Shown: positions 40,001 through 52,720 of the stretch, one piece after another
Layout: every line of letters begins with the position of its first letter
Position numbering within the stretch: position 1 is the first letter of the stretch
From: Engraulis encrasicolus
Taxonomy: Eukaryota; Chordata; Actinopteri; Clupeiformes; Engraulidae
Direction of reading: 5' to 3'
Assembly: GCF_034702125.1 (NCBI RefSeq)
Contig: NC_085872.1
Coordinates: forward strand, 27,084,002-27,148,001
DNA: 64,000 nucleotides
Notes under the pieces: model-generated
Told to the model about the DNA's origin: nothing
The model's input: the letters and a program-made list of their open reading frames with translations, nothing else
Database searches by the model: none
Translations under genes and position numbers: made by a program

Positions 40001-43000
40001 TGGCTCTGTCAAGAGAGGATTCTAAGTTCCTAGAATTGGCCAGTAAGTCAGTAACACTGAAAGATGGGCATTACAGCATTGCCCTGCCATTAAGAGATCG
40101 AGACATGAACATGCCTAACAACCGCGCCATTGCAGAGCAGCGTGCTGTAAGCTTGAAGAGAAGATTTGTCAGAGACAAAGAGTTTCACAGAGACTACACC
40201 GCTTTCATGACTGACCTCCTGTCCAAAGGCTATGCACAAAGTGTGCCTTCTACAAACCATCAACATACGGGCCGTAAGATCTGGTATATTCCCCACCATG
40301 GAGTTTATCACCCAACCAAAGGGAAAATCAGAGTTGTGTTTGATTGTGCAGCATCATTCCGTGGTGTCTCGCTAAATGCTCAGCTGCTGAGTGGTCCTGA
40401 CCTCACAAATACACTGGTTGGTGTGCTGACTAGGTTCAGAAAAGAGCCCGTTGTCTTGATGTCTGACATTGAAGCTATGTTTCACCAAGTCCGTGTGCCA
40501 GAGGAAGATGCAGACCTGTTGAGATTTCTATGGTGGCCCGGTGGGGACTTCAGTCAGAACATGCAAGAGTACAGAATGGCAGTTCATTTGTTTGGGGCAA
40601 CATCCTCTCCGAGCTGCGCTAACTATGCGCTAAGAAAATGTGCAGAAGACAATCGGTCACACTTCAGCCAGCTGGCCGTTGACACCATCTTGAACAGTTT
40701 TTATGTTGATGACTGCCTTGCCTCAGTAGCCTCAGAGGAGGAAGCTATCTCTCTCTAAACAGACCTCAGAGACATCTGTGCTAAGGGCGGTTTCTACCTT
40801 ACAAAATGGATAAGTAACAGCCGCATCGTCCTGGCTAGAATACCCAAGGAAGAGAGAGCAAAGGAAATCAAAGACTTGGACTTGGACTCTGCCGTCCTGC
40901 CTGTCGAGCGGGCATTGGGCGTCCGATGGTGCGTGCAGTCAGATGCATTCAAGTTCCGTATATCCATTCCAGACAAACCACTGACCCGTAGAGGTATCCT
41001 CTCCACAGTAAGCTCCTTCTATGACCCCCTAGGGTTCCTCGCTCCAGTTATCTTCACTGCTAAGAGGATCCTCCAAGATCTATGCCAGATGGGAATGGGA
41101 TGGGATGACCCTGCACCGTTGGCAGTTGCCCAGCAGTGGAAAGACTGGGTCACAGAGTCGCGGCTGTTGGATGACGTTAGCATCAGACGATGTCTAAAGC
41201 CTCCTGACTTTGGGGAGCTGACCACTGCGCAGTTGCACCACTTCGCAGATGCAAGTGAGAAGGGGTACGGAGCCGTCACCTACCTGCTGCTGTGTAACAG
41301 CCGCTCCCAAGTACACACCTCTTTCATAATGGGAAAGTCCAGGGTGGCACCATTGAAACCAGTCACAATTCCTCGAATGGAGCTGACCGCAGCTGTGGTA
41401 GCAGCTCGCATGGATGGGCTGTGGAGAAAGGAGTTGAGACTGCCCCTCCTAGACTCGGTGTTTTGGACAGACAGCACTTCGGTGCTGAAATACATCAACA
41501 ACGAGACAACCAGGTTTCGTGTATTTGTGGCGAACAGAGCCTCAGAAATTCTGAAAACGTCAAAGGCCTCCCAGTGGAGATATGTGAACACGGCAGATAA
41601 TCCCGCAGATCTGGCCTCCAGAGGCATAAGGGCGGAGCCCTTCTTGAAGAATGCGTCATGGCTAAATGGCCCCACCTTTCTTAAGCAGCCAGAGACCGAG
41701 TGGCCTGTGAGCCCAGACAGTTTGCAAGAACTCTCTCTTGAAGACCCTGAAGTGAAGGTCTCTGCCGCAATTAACATTTCACAAGTGGCTGCCAGCGATA
41801 CTGATGGTGGTGAGGATGGCCATCCTTTTACCCACCTGATCCGTAAAACCTCATCCTGGACTCGCCTTATAAGGGTGGTGGGTTGGATCCTGAGATTCAA
41901 GACATCACTCCAACACGGCAAAGCCAACGCTCCTCCTCAGTCCTCCTCAGCTCGTCGTCACACGGACAACTCTCATAAGGGCTTCCTCTCAGTGGGAGAG
42001 ATCCGTGATGCTGAGACGCAGATAATCAAGTTCTGTCAATTTGAGCGGTATGCAGAAGAGATCTCCTGTCTGCAAGGAGGAAAAAATGTGAAACGAAGCA
42101 GCCATCTGTACAAATTGAACCCAGTCCTGGAAGAAGGTGTGCTGCGAGTTGGTGGACGTCTTAGCAGAGCCGCTATGTCTGAAGACTCCAAGCACCCAGT
42201 CATAGTCCCCAAGGACCACCACATTGCTGGCCTCATTCTGCAGCACATTCACAAAGAAGTGGGCCATGATGGTAGGAACCACATTTTGTCGAGGCTGCAT
42301 CAGAGATACTGGATTCCCCAATCTGGTACTCTGATAAGAAGCATCATGTCAAGGTGTGTGGAATGCAAGTGGCATCATGGGGCAGTTGGCCAACAGCAAA
42401 TGGCAGATTTACCTGGAAGCAGAGTGACCCCTGAGAAACCTCCCTTTACCTGCGTGGGGGTGGATTACTTTGGCCCGTTCGAAGCGAAGCGTGGGAGAAG
42501 TCTGGTGAAACGTTACGGAGTCATCTTCACGTGCTTGGCAATCAGAGCTGTGCATATTGAGGTCGCCACATCTCTTGACACTGACTCCTTCATTAATTCC
42601 CTACGCCGCTTCGTTGCAAGGCGAGGCCAGGTACAAGAACTGCGCTCCGACAATGGCACCAACTTTGTGGGAGCAGAGCGTGAACTAAGAAGAGCAATGG
42701 ACGAGTGGAATCAGGAAAAGATCTCTGATACTATGTCTCTGAAGGGAGTGCAGTGGATCTTCAATCCCCCAACTGGATCACACCATGGCGGTGTATGGGA
42801 GCGCTTGATTCGTTCCATCCGAAAGGTCCTTAACTCCACCCTCCGGACACAGCACTTGGACAAAGATGGTCTGCAAACGGTTCTATGTGAAGTTGAGTCA
42901 ATCCTTAACAGCAGACCCATTACTCAGCAGTCCACTGATCCAAATGACTTGGAGGCACTAACTCCAAACCACCTCCTTCTGCTCAAATCGAATCCACACT

Positions 43001-43344
43001 TGCCCCCTGGTCTGTTCCATGCAAATGACCTTTATGCACGGAAAAGATGGAGACAGGTCCAATACATCTCTGACCTGTTCTGGAAAAGGTGGATCAAAGA
43101 GTACTTACCACAGCTTCAGCGACGTGACAAATGGACAAGGGTCAAGCCTAACTTCACTGCTGGAGACGTGGTCCTGATCGTCGACGACTCTGCACCTCGT
43201 GGTTCCTGGATCATCGGCAGAGTCACATCAACCGTGCCAGACCAGAAAGGGCTGGTGCGTCAAGTCTGGGTCAAGACCCCGACCAGCCTTGTATGCCGGC
43301 CTGTCACGAAGCTGTGCCTCCTTGTGGAGGCTTCCGATCCCTGA
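37069..43344 (+). pseudogene. BEL/Pao gag-pol frame with three in-frame stops
   Basis: A single frame of about 2,092 codons runs from ATG 37069 to TGA 43342 without any frameshift, but is interrupted at 38380 (TAA), 39553 (TAG) and 40756 (TAA). Visible domains: a gag N-terminus with coiled coil (37069-38379), CCHC-type knuckles (CLFCKGTHSLELC, CFGCLCTGHISRDC; 39080-39230), aspartic protease (FLDPGSSASFC, about 39450), reverse transcriptase with YVDD at 40702-40713, RNase H (FADASEKGYGAV; WTDSTSVLKYI), integrase zinc-binding region (42230-42380) and D,D,E core (VDYFG, RSDNGTNF, WERL; 42450-42810). It encodes the enzymes of element replication. As read, only truncated products could be made. 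Confidence 0.93.
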
Positions 43345-43654
43345 CCTTTGACCGCACATAACGCGACCTTGGCTTCTTACGTTAAACGCACTGGCCAGTT
43401 GACATGACCAACTTCAACTTTAGGCTAAGTGCTGGCAACCTCTGGCCTATGACTGACCCCCCCCTGACCCGTACGAAAAAGAAAAAAAAACACATACACG
43501 CACTCATGCACACATACCCAGGAAAAGGAAAGAAGGGCGAAAGAAAATGTCTTCATGGACTTTTGAGTAATGAATTTGATGTGCATGCATAATGTTGGGG
43601 TTATTATAATGTGTAATTAGTACTGGGTGATGTCGTAATAATTAGGGGCCGGAA

Positions 43655-44179
43655 TGTTGCGGACTGACTTTTGGGTTCAGAATGTGATTGACATGCTGGG
43701 TTGGTGACGTGCGTAGAGTGGGTCACGTGGTGATCAAGTTTGGTATATCACCTGGGCTACTTGGGAATGGTGGCGGTAGTAGGGAGTAGGTGTTTAGGGG
43801 AAAGCCTAAACTTTGTTGACCGCTTCGTTGTACACGCTACCGCTCGTTTGGGCCACGCTACACCACTGGCTTTATTAAGAAACCGCTTCATGCTTAACCG
43901 CTTAATGACCACGCTACTCTGTGCACTTTAAGCCAATTGTTTGCACAGCGCACTTTCACTCCTTGCACGGTTTGCACACCTGCTGTGACTTCGTTTCAAT
44001 GCCTGGATTTAATGGTCCCTGTGAAACCTTTTACCTCGAAGATGAAACTTGAATAAAACCAGCAACAAACGGAAACGTGGATCTACTCGGAGCCTTTTGT
44101 ACAACGGCGTGTCGGGCAAACCTTTTCCCTAATTCAGCTACTTGGCGACTTAATATTTGTTTGATACGTCGCCACAACA
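43655..44179 (+). repeat. BEL/Pao 3' LTR
   Basis: 525 bp; matches the 5' LTR except for one A/C difference (GGGACACG versus GGGCCACG) and the extra TTTTACC. Confidence 0.97.
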
Positions 44180-45280
44180 GTGTGAAAAACACAACATAAA
44201 CTCATCCCTTAAAGGGTTTATGAAACGAAAACAAACGGTCATTCCCATTAAAGCCTTGTTTTTTCTGATAGCATCGATGAGACTTTGAACCCAATCATCC
44301 TGGAGGAACTTGTGAAAATGGCAATTCAAAGTGTGAATTCTGTGAAATTTGGTGTGACTAATGAGCTGGGCTGTGACATCAAAGAGGAGAGTCCCTGGTT
44401 TGCTAGTATGGCGATCTGAGAAAACAACACACATTTGATGGACCCACATCTTATAAAGGAACCAAAATTCTGATACAAACATCAGCATATCGAAAAAACC
44501 ACACATCCAACCTCATGAGAAAAAAAAACAGCAGCACAAATCTATTTCAGAGGCACTGATACATCTGCAGAAAGTGACATGTCTGACGATTGTTGACCTA
44601 GCCTGACAGTTTGTTTTCTTTATGGTTACGGTTGCTAAGGGCGCTTTGCCATGACCCAAAGATGACATGGCGTGTGTATTTGTTGACAAATGGGGGGCAT
44701 TTTGATTCAATTGCGCGATATAGTGTGATTGAAATGCATGTACATGCAAAAATATTATCAACTAGAGAAAAAACGGAGGTAATAGGCTGTTGGAGCAGCC
44801 CCGACATCCTAAAAAAGAAGAAGAGAGAAAAAAAGTAGGCCTACTCTATATGCATCTCCGTTTATTCGCTAAGCAGTAGCCCAGTCTGTGAGTTGGCTGT
44901 CCTCGACCGAGAGCACCACGGAGGCTGAAGCGCAGATATCCCAAAACCAATTTATTGACCAGTTGAATGGCAATCAACAAAAAGTGCATATCCCGAGAGC
45001 ATTTGCACCGGTTTGGCATGTAATGTGCATTACCCTTTCCTGAAAACAACATACAAAGCAGATGGACAAGGTAAAACGTAGCCTAAAGCAAAGCAGTGCA
45101 CGAGCAGTTACAGGGGCAGTTTCAGTCTGCACGCCGGCGATGTCAATTGTTGGAACTGCTTGAGACAATAGCATTCTCTTCAGTCCAACCATGCCCGTGA
45201 TCTCCACATTTGTGGTGAAGCACGAGGGGTGGAAATGTGCAGAGAACAACAGTGACCATGAGCTTGCTTCAAAACCACGC

Positions 45281-45622
45281 CGGTGTGGCAGCTTTTGTGA
45301 TATGCACCGGAATTCTCATCCACATGTACATCTGCTTGTACGAGGCTATGGCAAGCGATGTGGGACAAATGTATGGCAGGAAGCGAATGTCAACATAAAC
45401 AGAGATTACACAATCTTCGATATGGTCAGCAAATGTTTTGGGGATGTCATTTATGTTATGCCTACACTTTGGAATTAGATCAGAGTCTTGTTGTTACACA
45501 GGCATATTTGATTTAGCCCAACTGTACCCTATACTTAACTTTACTCAGTCTATCCTACAAGCAGATAGCCTACAGGACGGATGAGAATCCGGTGCATATC
45601 ACAAAAGCTGCCACACCGGTGC
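45281..45622. repeat. Imperfect palindrome (MITE-like)
   Basis: CCGGTGTGGCAGCTTTTGTG at the left is repeated inverted at the right (CACAAAAGCTGCCACACCGG), and similarity continues inward (ATCTGCTTGTACG and CTACAAGCAGAT). The total span is about 340 bp. No target duplication found. Confidence 0.7.
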
Positions 45623-46084
45623 CTGCGTACGAATTGGATCCACAGAGCCCTTGTTTTAGCCTTCTCCACAGTTGGCCACAGTTCCATCATTCTTCACAGA
45701 AGGGAACTTGTGCAAAGATATTCCTTCTGTCAAGTAGCCATTTTTGCAGCTGGCACCGTTCGGCCCTCCAGCAACACACTGCTTGACACTGCGCTTTGGT
45801 TTGGTACTAGCCGCCATTGATCTGAACAAGGTGGAATGAGGTGAACTCCCCCCTTTTATGTCACGCATATCATTTGCATAAAATTTGCATGTCACCAAAA
45901 AAAACTGAACATAACACTTTTTGGGAACGTTTTAACATGACTTTTAGGACAAAATATCACCCAGACAATATCCCATTTTATTCACAAGGCTTAGAACTTT
46001 CAGAATCTGTCCCGGAAATGGTCAAATTCCTTTACTTTGTTTTCGTTTCATAAACACTTTAACTTGTCCCTTTTTAGTAGGCAT

Positions 46085-46345
46085 GTGAAAGTGAAGTGAA
46101 AGCCCAACTAGTTAACTCCTACACCCATTCACATTGTGACACAGCACTCCACAACACACTACACACTGTGCACACGACACACAACAAAATTGCATTTATG
46201 CCTCACCCGTGCAAGGGGGCAGCCCCCAAAGGGCATCCGAAAGGGAGCAGTGTAGCGGGACGGTACCATAATTGGGGTGCCTCAGTCATGGAAGAGGATG
46301 GTGGAGAGCACTGGTTAATTAATCCCCCCACTAACCTGACAACGT
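46085..46345 (-). mobile_element. SINE-type repeat, head truncated
   Basis: Contains blocks of a common fish retroposon (CCCATTCACATTGTGACACA; CCCGTGCAAGGGGGCAGC; GAGAGCACTGGTTAATTA) but stops before the tRNA-like head would begin. Confidence 0.6.
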
Positions 46346-47027
46346 TGTCACATTAAAAACTTGTTTATTTAACTCGAGAGTTTGCGGCACTTCTCTCCTC
46401 CTGGAGGCCTTGGTCGTACCACATGTATCATGATTTACAGCAACATTTAAAAACCCTCCGCAAGAGCACTTGATTTGAGGTGAAGATCATGAAGAGGTTT
46501 GCAAAGGAAGAGTGGGGTACAATGTCATCAGAGCTTTGCAAAGATAGCACGAGTTCTGAACTTAATACTGCTGCAACAACTACTACACCATGCCACCGAT
46601 GAAGCAACATGCATACATGTACTGTATTCATATGTGTTGGTGTACCAACTGAGCAACTGTAGCTCACTTTCCAGGCATACACTGAGACCCATCCCTAGAC
46701 CCAAGCAGCAGTACTGAACAATGGAGTAGAGTGAAGTAGAGTAGAGTACTGTATGGTACGGTAGTGTATAGTTCAGTAGAGTACAGTGCATTACAATAGG
46801 AGACCATGCTGAGCATTGAACTCTATGAACCTGGTAGTCATTGTAGATGTAATGGGTTTGTTATTGCCCTGCTACTCTACATGTGCTAATATCACAATAG
46901 CACAGAACCTCATACCACACTGAGTAGTACTCACTGCACATGCACTGTAAATGTAGAGAGTAGGACCAACTGTGGCATTCACACAGTTACATAACAGCCA
47001 TGTTACACATACTGTAACAACAGCACA

Positions 47028-47105
47028 TGGGGCAGTTGTGGCGTAGTGGTTCAGGAGATGGACATCAGATCAGAGGGTTGCAGGTTGAAATCCCACCTGT
47101 ATACT
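47028..47105 (+). mobile_element. tRNA-derived SINE head
   Basis: GGGGCAGTTGTGGCGTAGTGG (A-box region) and GTTGCAGGTTGAAATCCC (B-box region) are spaced as in tRNA-derived SINEs. The body is short and soon lost in TATACTG repeats. Confidence 0.65.
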
Positions 47106-48221
47106 GACTTATGCATGAAACTGTATACTGTATACTGTATACTACATACCACGTTAGAAAGAAAAAATGCATACACAAAGAAGATGTACACTTACCTGCT
47201 ACTTAGGTACACCTTGCTGGGCTGGTACTTGGCTGGGTACTGGGCTGTAGCCTACCCCTTTTGCCATAAGAAGCCATTTAACTGCCTGCAACAATGTTCA
47301 AGTAGACTGGGGCATTGTAATGATGCTTGATTGGTACAAAGGGGCCCAACGTGTACCAAGAAAACATCCCCTGCTGAAATTATATTTTTGTCTTCTGAAT
47401 GGTCAGTATACAGTCCTCACCAGTTGTATTTGGGTGCACAATGACAATGAGCTTTTTGCACTTTTCTGATGGTATTGTCCCTCACTCTTCCTTTGCAATA
47501 TGTTCAACTTCTTCATGATCTTCAAGTGTTATATCACGGAGAGTTTTTACATTTTGCTATAAATCATGACACCTCTGATACAGTCTAGGTCTCCAATACC
47601 AGATGCAACAAAGCCCTGCTGCCTGTTCAAACCACTACCCAATACCGAAGTTGACCTTTAGGTTTGTAGATGATAGACCTGCTGGTTTTCCTGCAAGATG
47701 GCCTGTCTGGGAACACCAGATGTGTCATTATTGACTAAACAAAACCACTAAATGAAGAGCATCTCAAAAGGACTAGGCATGGACCGTTGCTAGATAGGGC
47801 ACCAGGCTGCCGCCTCTCTCTCTCTCGCCAATCCTTTCCTGTCACAAAATGAGCCATAAAAGACCAAAAAAGTGGTCTTTAGAGGACATCTAATTGAAAG
47901 TAACAAAGAACTATTTTTCATCAAATTACATTTTAAGTTCAGTACTTTTTTGAACTACTTAACCTTTACTTGAGCAGATTTTGGATGAGTACATCATTTT
48001 TACTTACCCCTCGAGTAAGATTTAAGAAAGATAGGCCTACGCTCACTTGAGTACAACTTCAACTCTTTTCCCATCTCTGTTGCTAAGCACATGTAAAATT
48101 AAGATACATGTAGATCTGACATGTAGTAACCGAACATTTTTAAGTCATATTTAACATGACACAATATGTCTACAAAAGTTGACAAGATATGTTTAAAGGC
48201 CTATTGTATTTCTCACATATT

Positions 48222-49503
48222 TGCTATGATTTCGGTTGGAAGACTAATATCAAATGGGCCATTATCACATATGTTGCAGATGTTGTATATAACCTCTTTA
48301 TGTATTGCATCACAACACTGATATTAGGACAAGTAGTCAGGATTCACGTATCATAACACAATGGAATCGCTGAGAAACTGTATCATTGATGCTGGTTGGT
48401 AAGGAAAATGCTTTACCTGCGTTGCTAGGCAAATAGGTACAGCAAATATATCATAATATCCCATACACTGTAAACTCCAAGCTTTAATATGGTGTCTAAT
48501 GAGCTATGATAACCAATTGCAGAATGGCCTAGAAGCGTTGCCAGTTTACCACTACATGGAACTGATAGAGTAGTGTGGGGTCATGTACAATGCGGTGTAA
48601 AAAAGAAAAGTGGAGTGGAGTCAGATATATTATGATCAGATATATTATTACACCAAATACATGGTCATATCTGTATACTATACAATCCAAGCTTTCTTAT
48701 GATATACAGGGCAGCTGACAGCCTTGGCTGGGCCCGGGACAAAGACATCTGAAAGGACCCCAAATTCAATACATACAATGTAATGAGGATCCAATTCTGG
48801 GCCCCGTCTCTCCCTGGGCCCGGGACAAGACATCCCTTTGTCCCCCCCCCTCGGCTTCCCTGATGATATATAACAAGCTATGATAACCAACTGCAGAATG
48901 TCTCAAAAAGGCCTTGTCTCTTGACTATACGAGACATTAGCACACAAAAAAACAGCAACAAAAAAGTGGCAGGCCTGATACAAGACTGAAAATTACCCCC
49001 TAAAAATGGGATAACATAGTGAAAGGATACATTTTCAGATTCCTGATACTCGAGACAGTATTTTAGAGTTTAAAATAGGTCTCTCTGATGCTCCCTGATG
49101 CCACAGTATGAAAAGACAAGAGATGATATCGGCGAAAATGGAAAAAAATGTGTCTGAGCAAATGTTTGAAGAGCTGCAGGGAGGGCTATACTTAACCAAA
49201 ATGTTCTCGAAAGGTGTCGGATGAAAGCTCAGAGTCTCCCCTTCGCAACGATACCACACATAACAAAATTAACTATCCCTATATGTCTTAAACAAGGGCC
49301 AGTAGAAAGACAGGCACCCATCTTAAAAACCTTTATTTTTGATGGGGGGGTGTTACTTTAACGGCTGATAACCCTAACTTGGCTGTACTTCCAGAAGGGT
49401 TATCATACAAAAATGTTAACTTCAGACATGTATCTTTTAAAAAAATATAAGCAACCTTTGCCCCTCTGAGTGGTACCGACATCTCACCTGGCCCGTGGGC
49501 TAT
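48222..49503 (-). repeat. Right arm of the long inverted repeat
   Basis: Reverse-complement counterpart of 35240-36142. Longer because of a hAT MITE (48707-48862) and an internal duplication: the AGCTATGATAACCAA...GCAGAATG segment occurs near 48502 and again near 48876. Confidence 0.75.
48707..48862. mobile_element. hAT-type MITE with 8-bp target duplication
   Basis: Starts CAGGGCAGCTGACAGCC and ends GGCTTCCCTG, flanked by the identical octamer ATGATATA (48699-48706 and 48863-48870). Same family as 57364-57573. Confidence 0.85.
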
Positions 49504-51842
49504 CATTCCTGTTTAGGGTTTTAGCCTTGTTCATAAAGAGTGAGCGATACATTTGAATTTGAATAAATTTCATTAGGTGCTTACATTTTTTTTGTATTAC
49601 CTGTCATACTTAAACAAGTTCCACATAGTTTAAGACTTTAACTTATAGTAAGTATAATTTTGGTTAGAGACTTTTTTTTAAACCAAAGTGTACCCACCAA
49701 TACCCATACTTCCACTTCAGTGGGATTTGCCACTTCTTAATACAACAGCAAATATCACCCTTAATGTTGGTGGTGCTACAATGACAGGCCATGCAGGCAG
49801 CTGTGGCACTCTGTTGCATTGGTGTGGTTGGTATGGTGTCCTCAAGGGGTCAGCACCATCTCATTGGGCTGATGGGCCCAATGGGCATAGTGGCATACCC
49901 TGGGCCCAATGCACAAGCTGATGAAAAGAAAAATAGCCATGGCTCTTGAGTGTTTTCTCCAGGTAGGGGGGGGGGGGTGCATCTGGTTATTCCTTTTAAG
50001 GATGCATTGACTGATTACCTAAACCCAAAGCACTCACCTCCAACTCGGAAGCGGGTGCTTTGCATTCAGTTTATCACACAAGCTGATACCTTGGGCTGTC
50101 CTCAATAATGAAAAATAATCCACAAGTTCCATTTCACCACTACGATGCTCCCAAGCTATGCCACAACCCCTCATCTCCACTCCCTAACCACAGACTTTCC
50201 TCTGCTGCAAGAAGAAAAAACATCACATGTATTCTCACTTTATGAAGACAATCACATTGCGCCCGTTTATGTGGCCGTAATAACTGGGTTATTGGAATAA
50301 ACAGGTTATTGGAGTAAACGGTTTATTGCTGTTTATATGCAGTCCATCGATTGCCTGTGTTCCACTAAAGTGTGTGACACGAAGCTAGAATTTAAGGCTT
50401 GTGATTGGCTACTTATCCCTAGAATGTCAATAACCTGATAATAACCCGATTATGCTGGATACATGTCTTCAGAAATCAGTTTATTAGCCAAAAACCCACC
50501 TGTGCAAATCGGATTTCTCATAAACCAAATAACGGCAATAAACCGATTATGAAAACTGTTTATTCGGTTTACATGAGCGCTCGAATAAACCAGTAACTCC
50601 GAAAACCTGATCGTAAAGAGTTGATGCACATATAAAGGGGCTCAGTGAGGCAATATGCCACTAAGGATGTCAACACACACTGAAAGAAAAGCACAGCATG
50701 GTACAACATTGCACCTCCATTTACAAAACTGCCCCTTCAAATATTTTGTACAAACAGTATTAGGCTATATTACACATCCTTCATAAGACTGTATTGTACC
50801 AGATTGGAAGATATTTGCATTAAAAAAAAAGATGTTTTGGTGCATACATAGTTACTCTGCAAAAGGGTACTTTCCCAGAGACAAGTGGTTTTACCCATAG
50901 ATGAGTATAAATGACATCTATGGTTTTACCCACTTAGACACACACAGGTACTTCCATGTACACCAGTAGTTCAAAATGGCAAACAGCACCACACACTGTG
51001 CCCTGCATACCTGAGTGAAGCATTACATAACTGATGCACTTTCAAATCATTTGAAAGTGTGTCAATCCAAATAGCCAGCAAAACTGCATCCATAGATACT
51101 GTAATTATATTAATACAGTAGACAGTTCTCTCCATCGTGACCTACAAAACGGCACACAATCAAGCTACAGACAGATAGAGGAACACAGGCTGCTGTGCGG
51201 CTGGGTCTTTTCTTGTTTTTTTTGTGTGTTTTTTTTTAAAGATAGAAGTTGTGGTATGAAACGTGTGACATTCTTGTCTCTGTCTGTAGTTCTCTTTTTG
51301 CATGCTTTGATCCTTGAGCAAAAACACAAGGGTCTCGTCTCACTATACACATCATGTAACATGCCAAATTAAAATATACAGCATTTACCCACTACACAGC
51401 CCTATGCTACAAATACAAATAAAGTACAGTGTGTTCACTATTAAAGAAAATCCTTAATATCCATAGCTACTGTATGACTCATTATATGTGTATATGCGGG
51501 TTGTGAGATTACATGTGTAATCTTTGATCGTGAGATTACATGTAATCTTTGATCTTTGAACATGCAAGCAGCTCCAATAACTGAAGGTGTAGGCTGCTAT
51601 TTTGCTTAGGCGAGGATTCCATTCCCCTTGTAATTGTCCCATATGTAGTGATATACAGGCCGGGCACACCTGCTTCGTGATTACAGCTAATATCTAGGCC
51701 TACTGAACAAGAAGTTTGGCCAGGAAAGAAAACAACTCTATTTACATGATAAGCCGTGCCACCTGTGCCATGCATTATCTGTCCTAACAGAAGGGCATGC
51801 CAGGGAACCTACACTGGGCCCTGTAAATACGCCATTCAGAGA
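49504..51842. other. Intergenic region, no gene seen
   Basis: At about 50255-50600 there is a palindrome-like MITE rich in GGTTATTGG and AATAACC motifs (AATAAACAGGTTATTGG near its left, GGTTTACATGAGCG near its right). A poly-G run occurs at 49967-49977. Nothing else is recognised. Confidence 0.5.
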
Positions 51843-52606
51843 TCCACTCTGCATATGTGCACCACGCAGGGCTGCACTATCTGTTTTGCGCATGTGCAAC
51901 TGTATTTCGCCAAAGCCGGTCAGTAAAATTGAAGAGTTCAGATGCAAAACCCCCTAACTCCATTTCTGAATACCTGCACTTCTATATTTGTAGAGAACCC
52001 CGTTGTTGGTTTTGGTTTACATTCATGAGCTTGATAATACATATAAATAGTTATATTACATAAATAAGATAAAAATATGCAATTTTGATAGTTTTGTATT
52101 AAATAAAAATGAATTAAGATTATTTTCTGAAAAGGCACTTAGGGGGTTTTGCATCTGAACTTTTCAATTTGTTTTATTCAAGTTTAGTTCATGTTTAGTT
52201 TTATTCCATTTTATGACAGTTTATTAATACACATAATAATATAAATGTAGGCAATGGGAAATACTCGTAATATTGTAAAGTCAATATGAGGGAAATACCC
52301 AGAAGTGCCATTTTCTAGTGTTTACAGTATAAACAAGAAGCTAAAGATTAACAGCTTGTGGCCGTTCGTCCATGATATTGATCACGCTGGTGTGAATTGC
52401 GTTGTCAGTTCGTCTTGACAGATAGCCTACAATTCATAATAAAACATGGACAATTAATCATAGACTTTCTGAGTAGGTTCATTCAGTGTGTGCTTCCAAC
52501 ATAACAAATCTTACAGACCGCCTTTTATTAGAGAAACACGGGGCGACTAATCACACATGTGCAGAGCGGATAATGCACCCCTGCGTGGTGCACATGTGCA
52601 GAGCAG
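51843..52606. repeat. Nested palindromes (two MITE-like elements)
   Basis: The outer arms TGTGCACCACGCAGGG (51857-51872) and CCCTGCGTGGTGCACATGTG (about 52579) are inverted. Inside lie the inverted ends AGTTCAGATGCAAAACCCCC (51935) and GGGGGTTTTGCATCTGAAC (about 52142). The inner element (about 51928-52171) looks like a separate MITE inserted in the outer one. Confidence 0.7.
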
Positions 52607-52610
52607 ATAG

Positions 52611-52720
52611 TCCTAGGCTCTGAAGAAGACAGTAGTCGCAACGCGTCAGCCCATTTAATTAAAGGCTTTTTAACTTCACCAGCAGTGTGCCTTGGAATCT
52701 TTGGCAGACCTTATCAACAG
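52611..52720 (+). repeat. Relic of a CTGAAGA...GCAACG repeat (hammerhead-like core, decayed)
   Basis: CTGAAGA-AGAC-AGTA-GTC-GCAACGCGT at 52620-52645, then TTTAATTAAAGGC and CAGTGTGCCTTGGAATCTTTGG. The same order of blocks occurs at 32623-32690 and 58599-58715. Confidence 0.5.

Larger units (their letters stand above)
36143..44179 (+). mobile_element. Complete BEL/Pao LTR retrotransposon
   Basis: Two LTRs (36143-36660 and 43655-44179) bracket one gag-pol frame. The terminal TGTTG...CAACA inverted ends and the 5-bp target duplication GTGTG (36138-36142 and 44180-44184) define the insertion exactly. The domain order protease, reverse transcriptase, RNase H, integrase is typical of the group; no env-like frame is present. 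The LTRs differ by one substitution and a 7-bp indel, so the insertion is recent. A purine-rich tract (AGGGGCCGGAA) precedes the 3' LTR. No clear primer-binding site starting with TGG follows the 5' LTR. Confidence 0.96.
44185..48221. other. Region between the BEL element and the right inverted-repeat arm
   Basis: No gene recognised. Contains the palindrome 45281-45622, SINE-like repeats (46085-46345, 47028-47105), and a TAGAGTA-type simple region at about 46725-46795. The first part after 44184 resembles the continuation of the left inverted-repeat arm. Confidence 0.5.
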
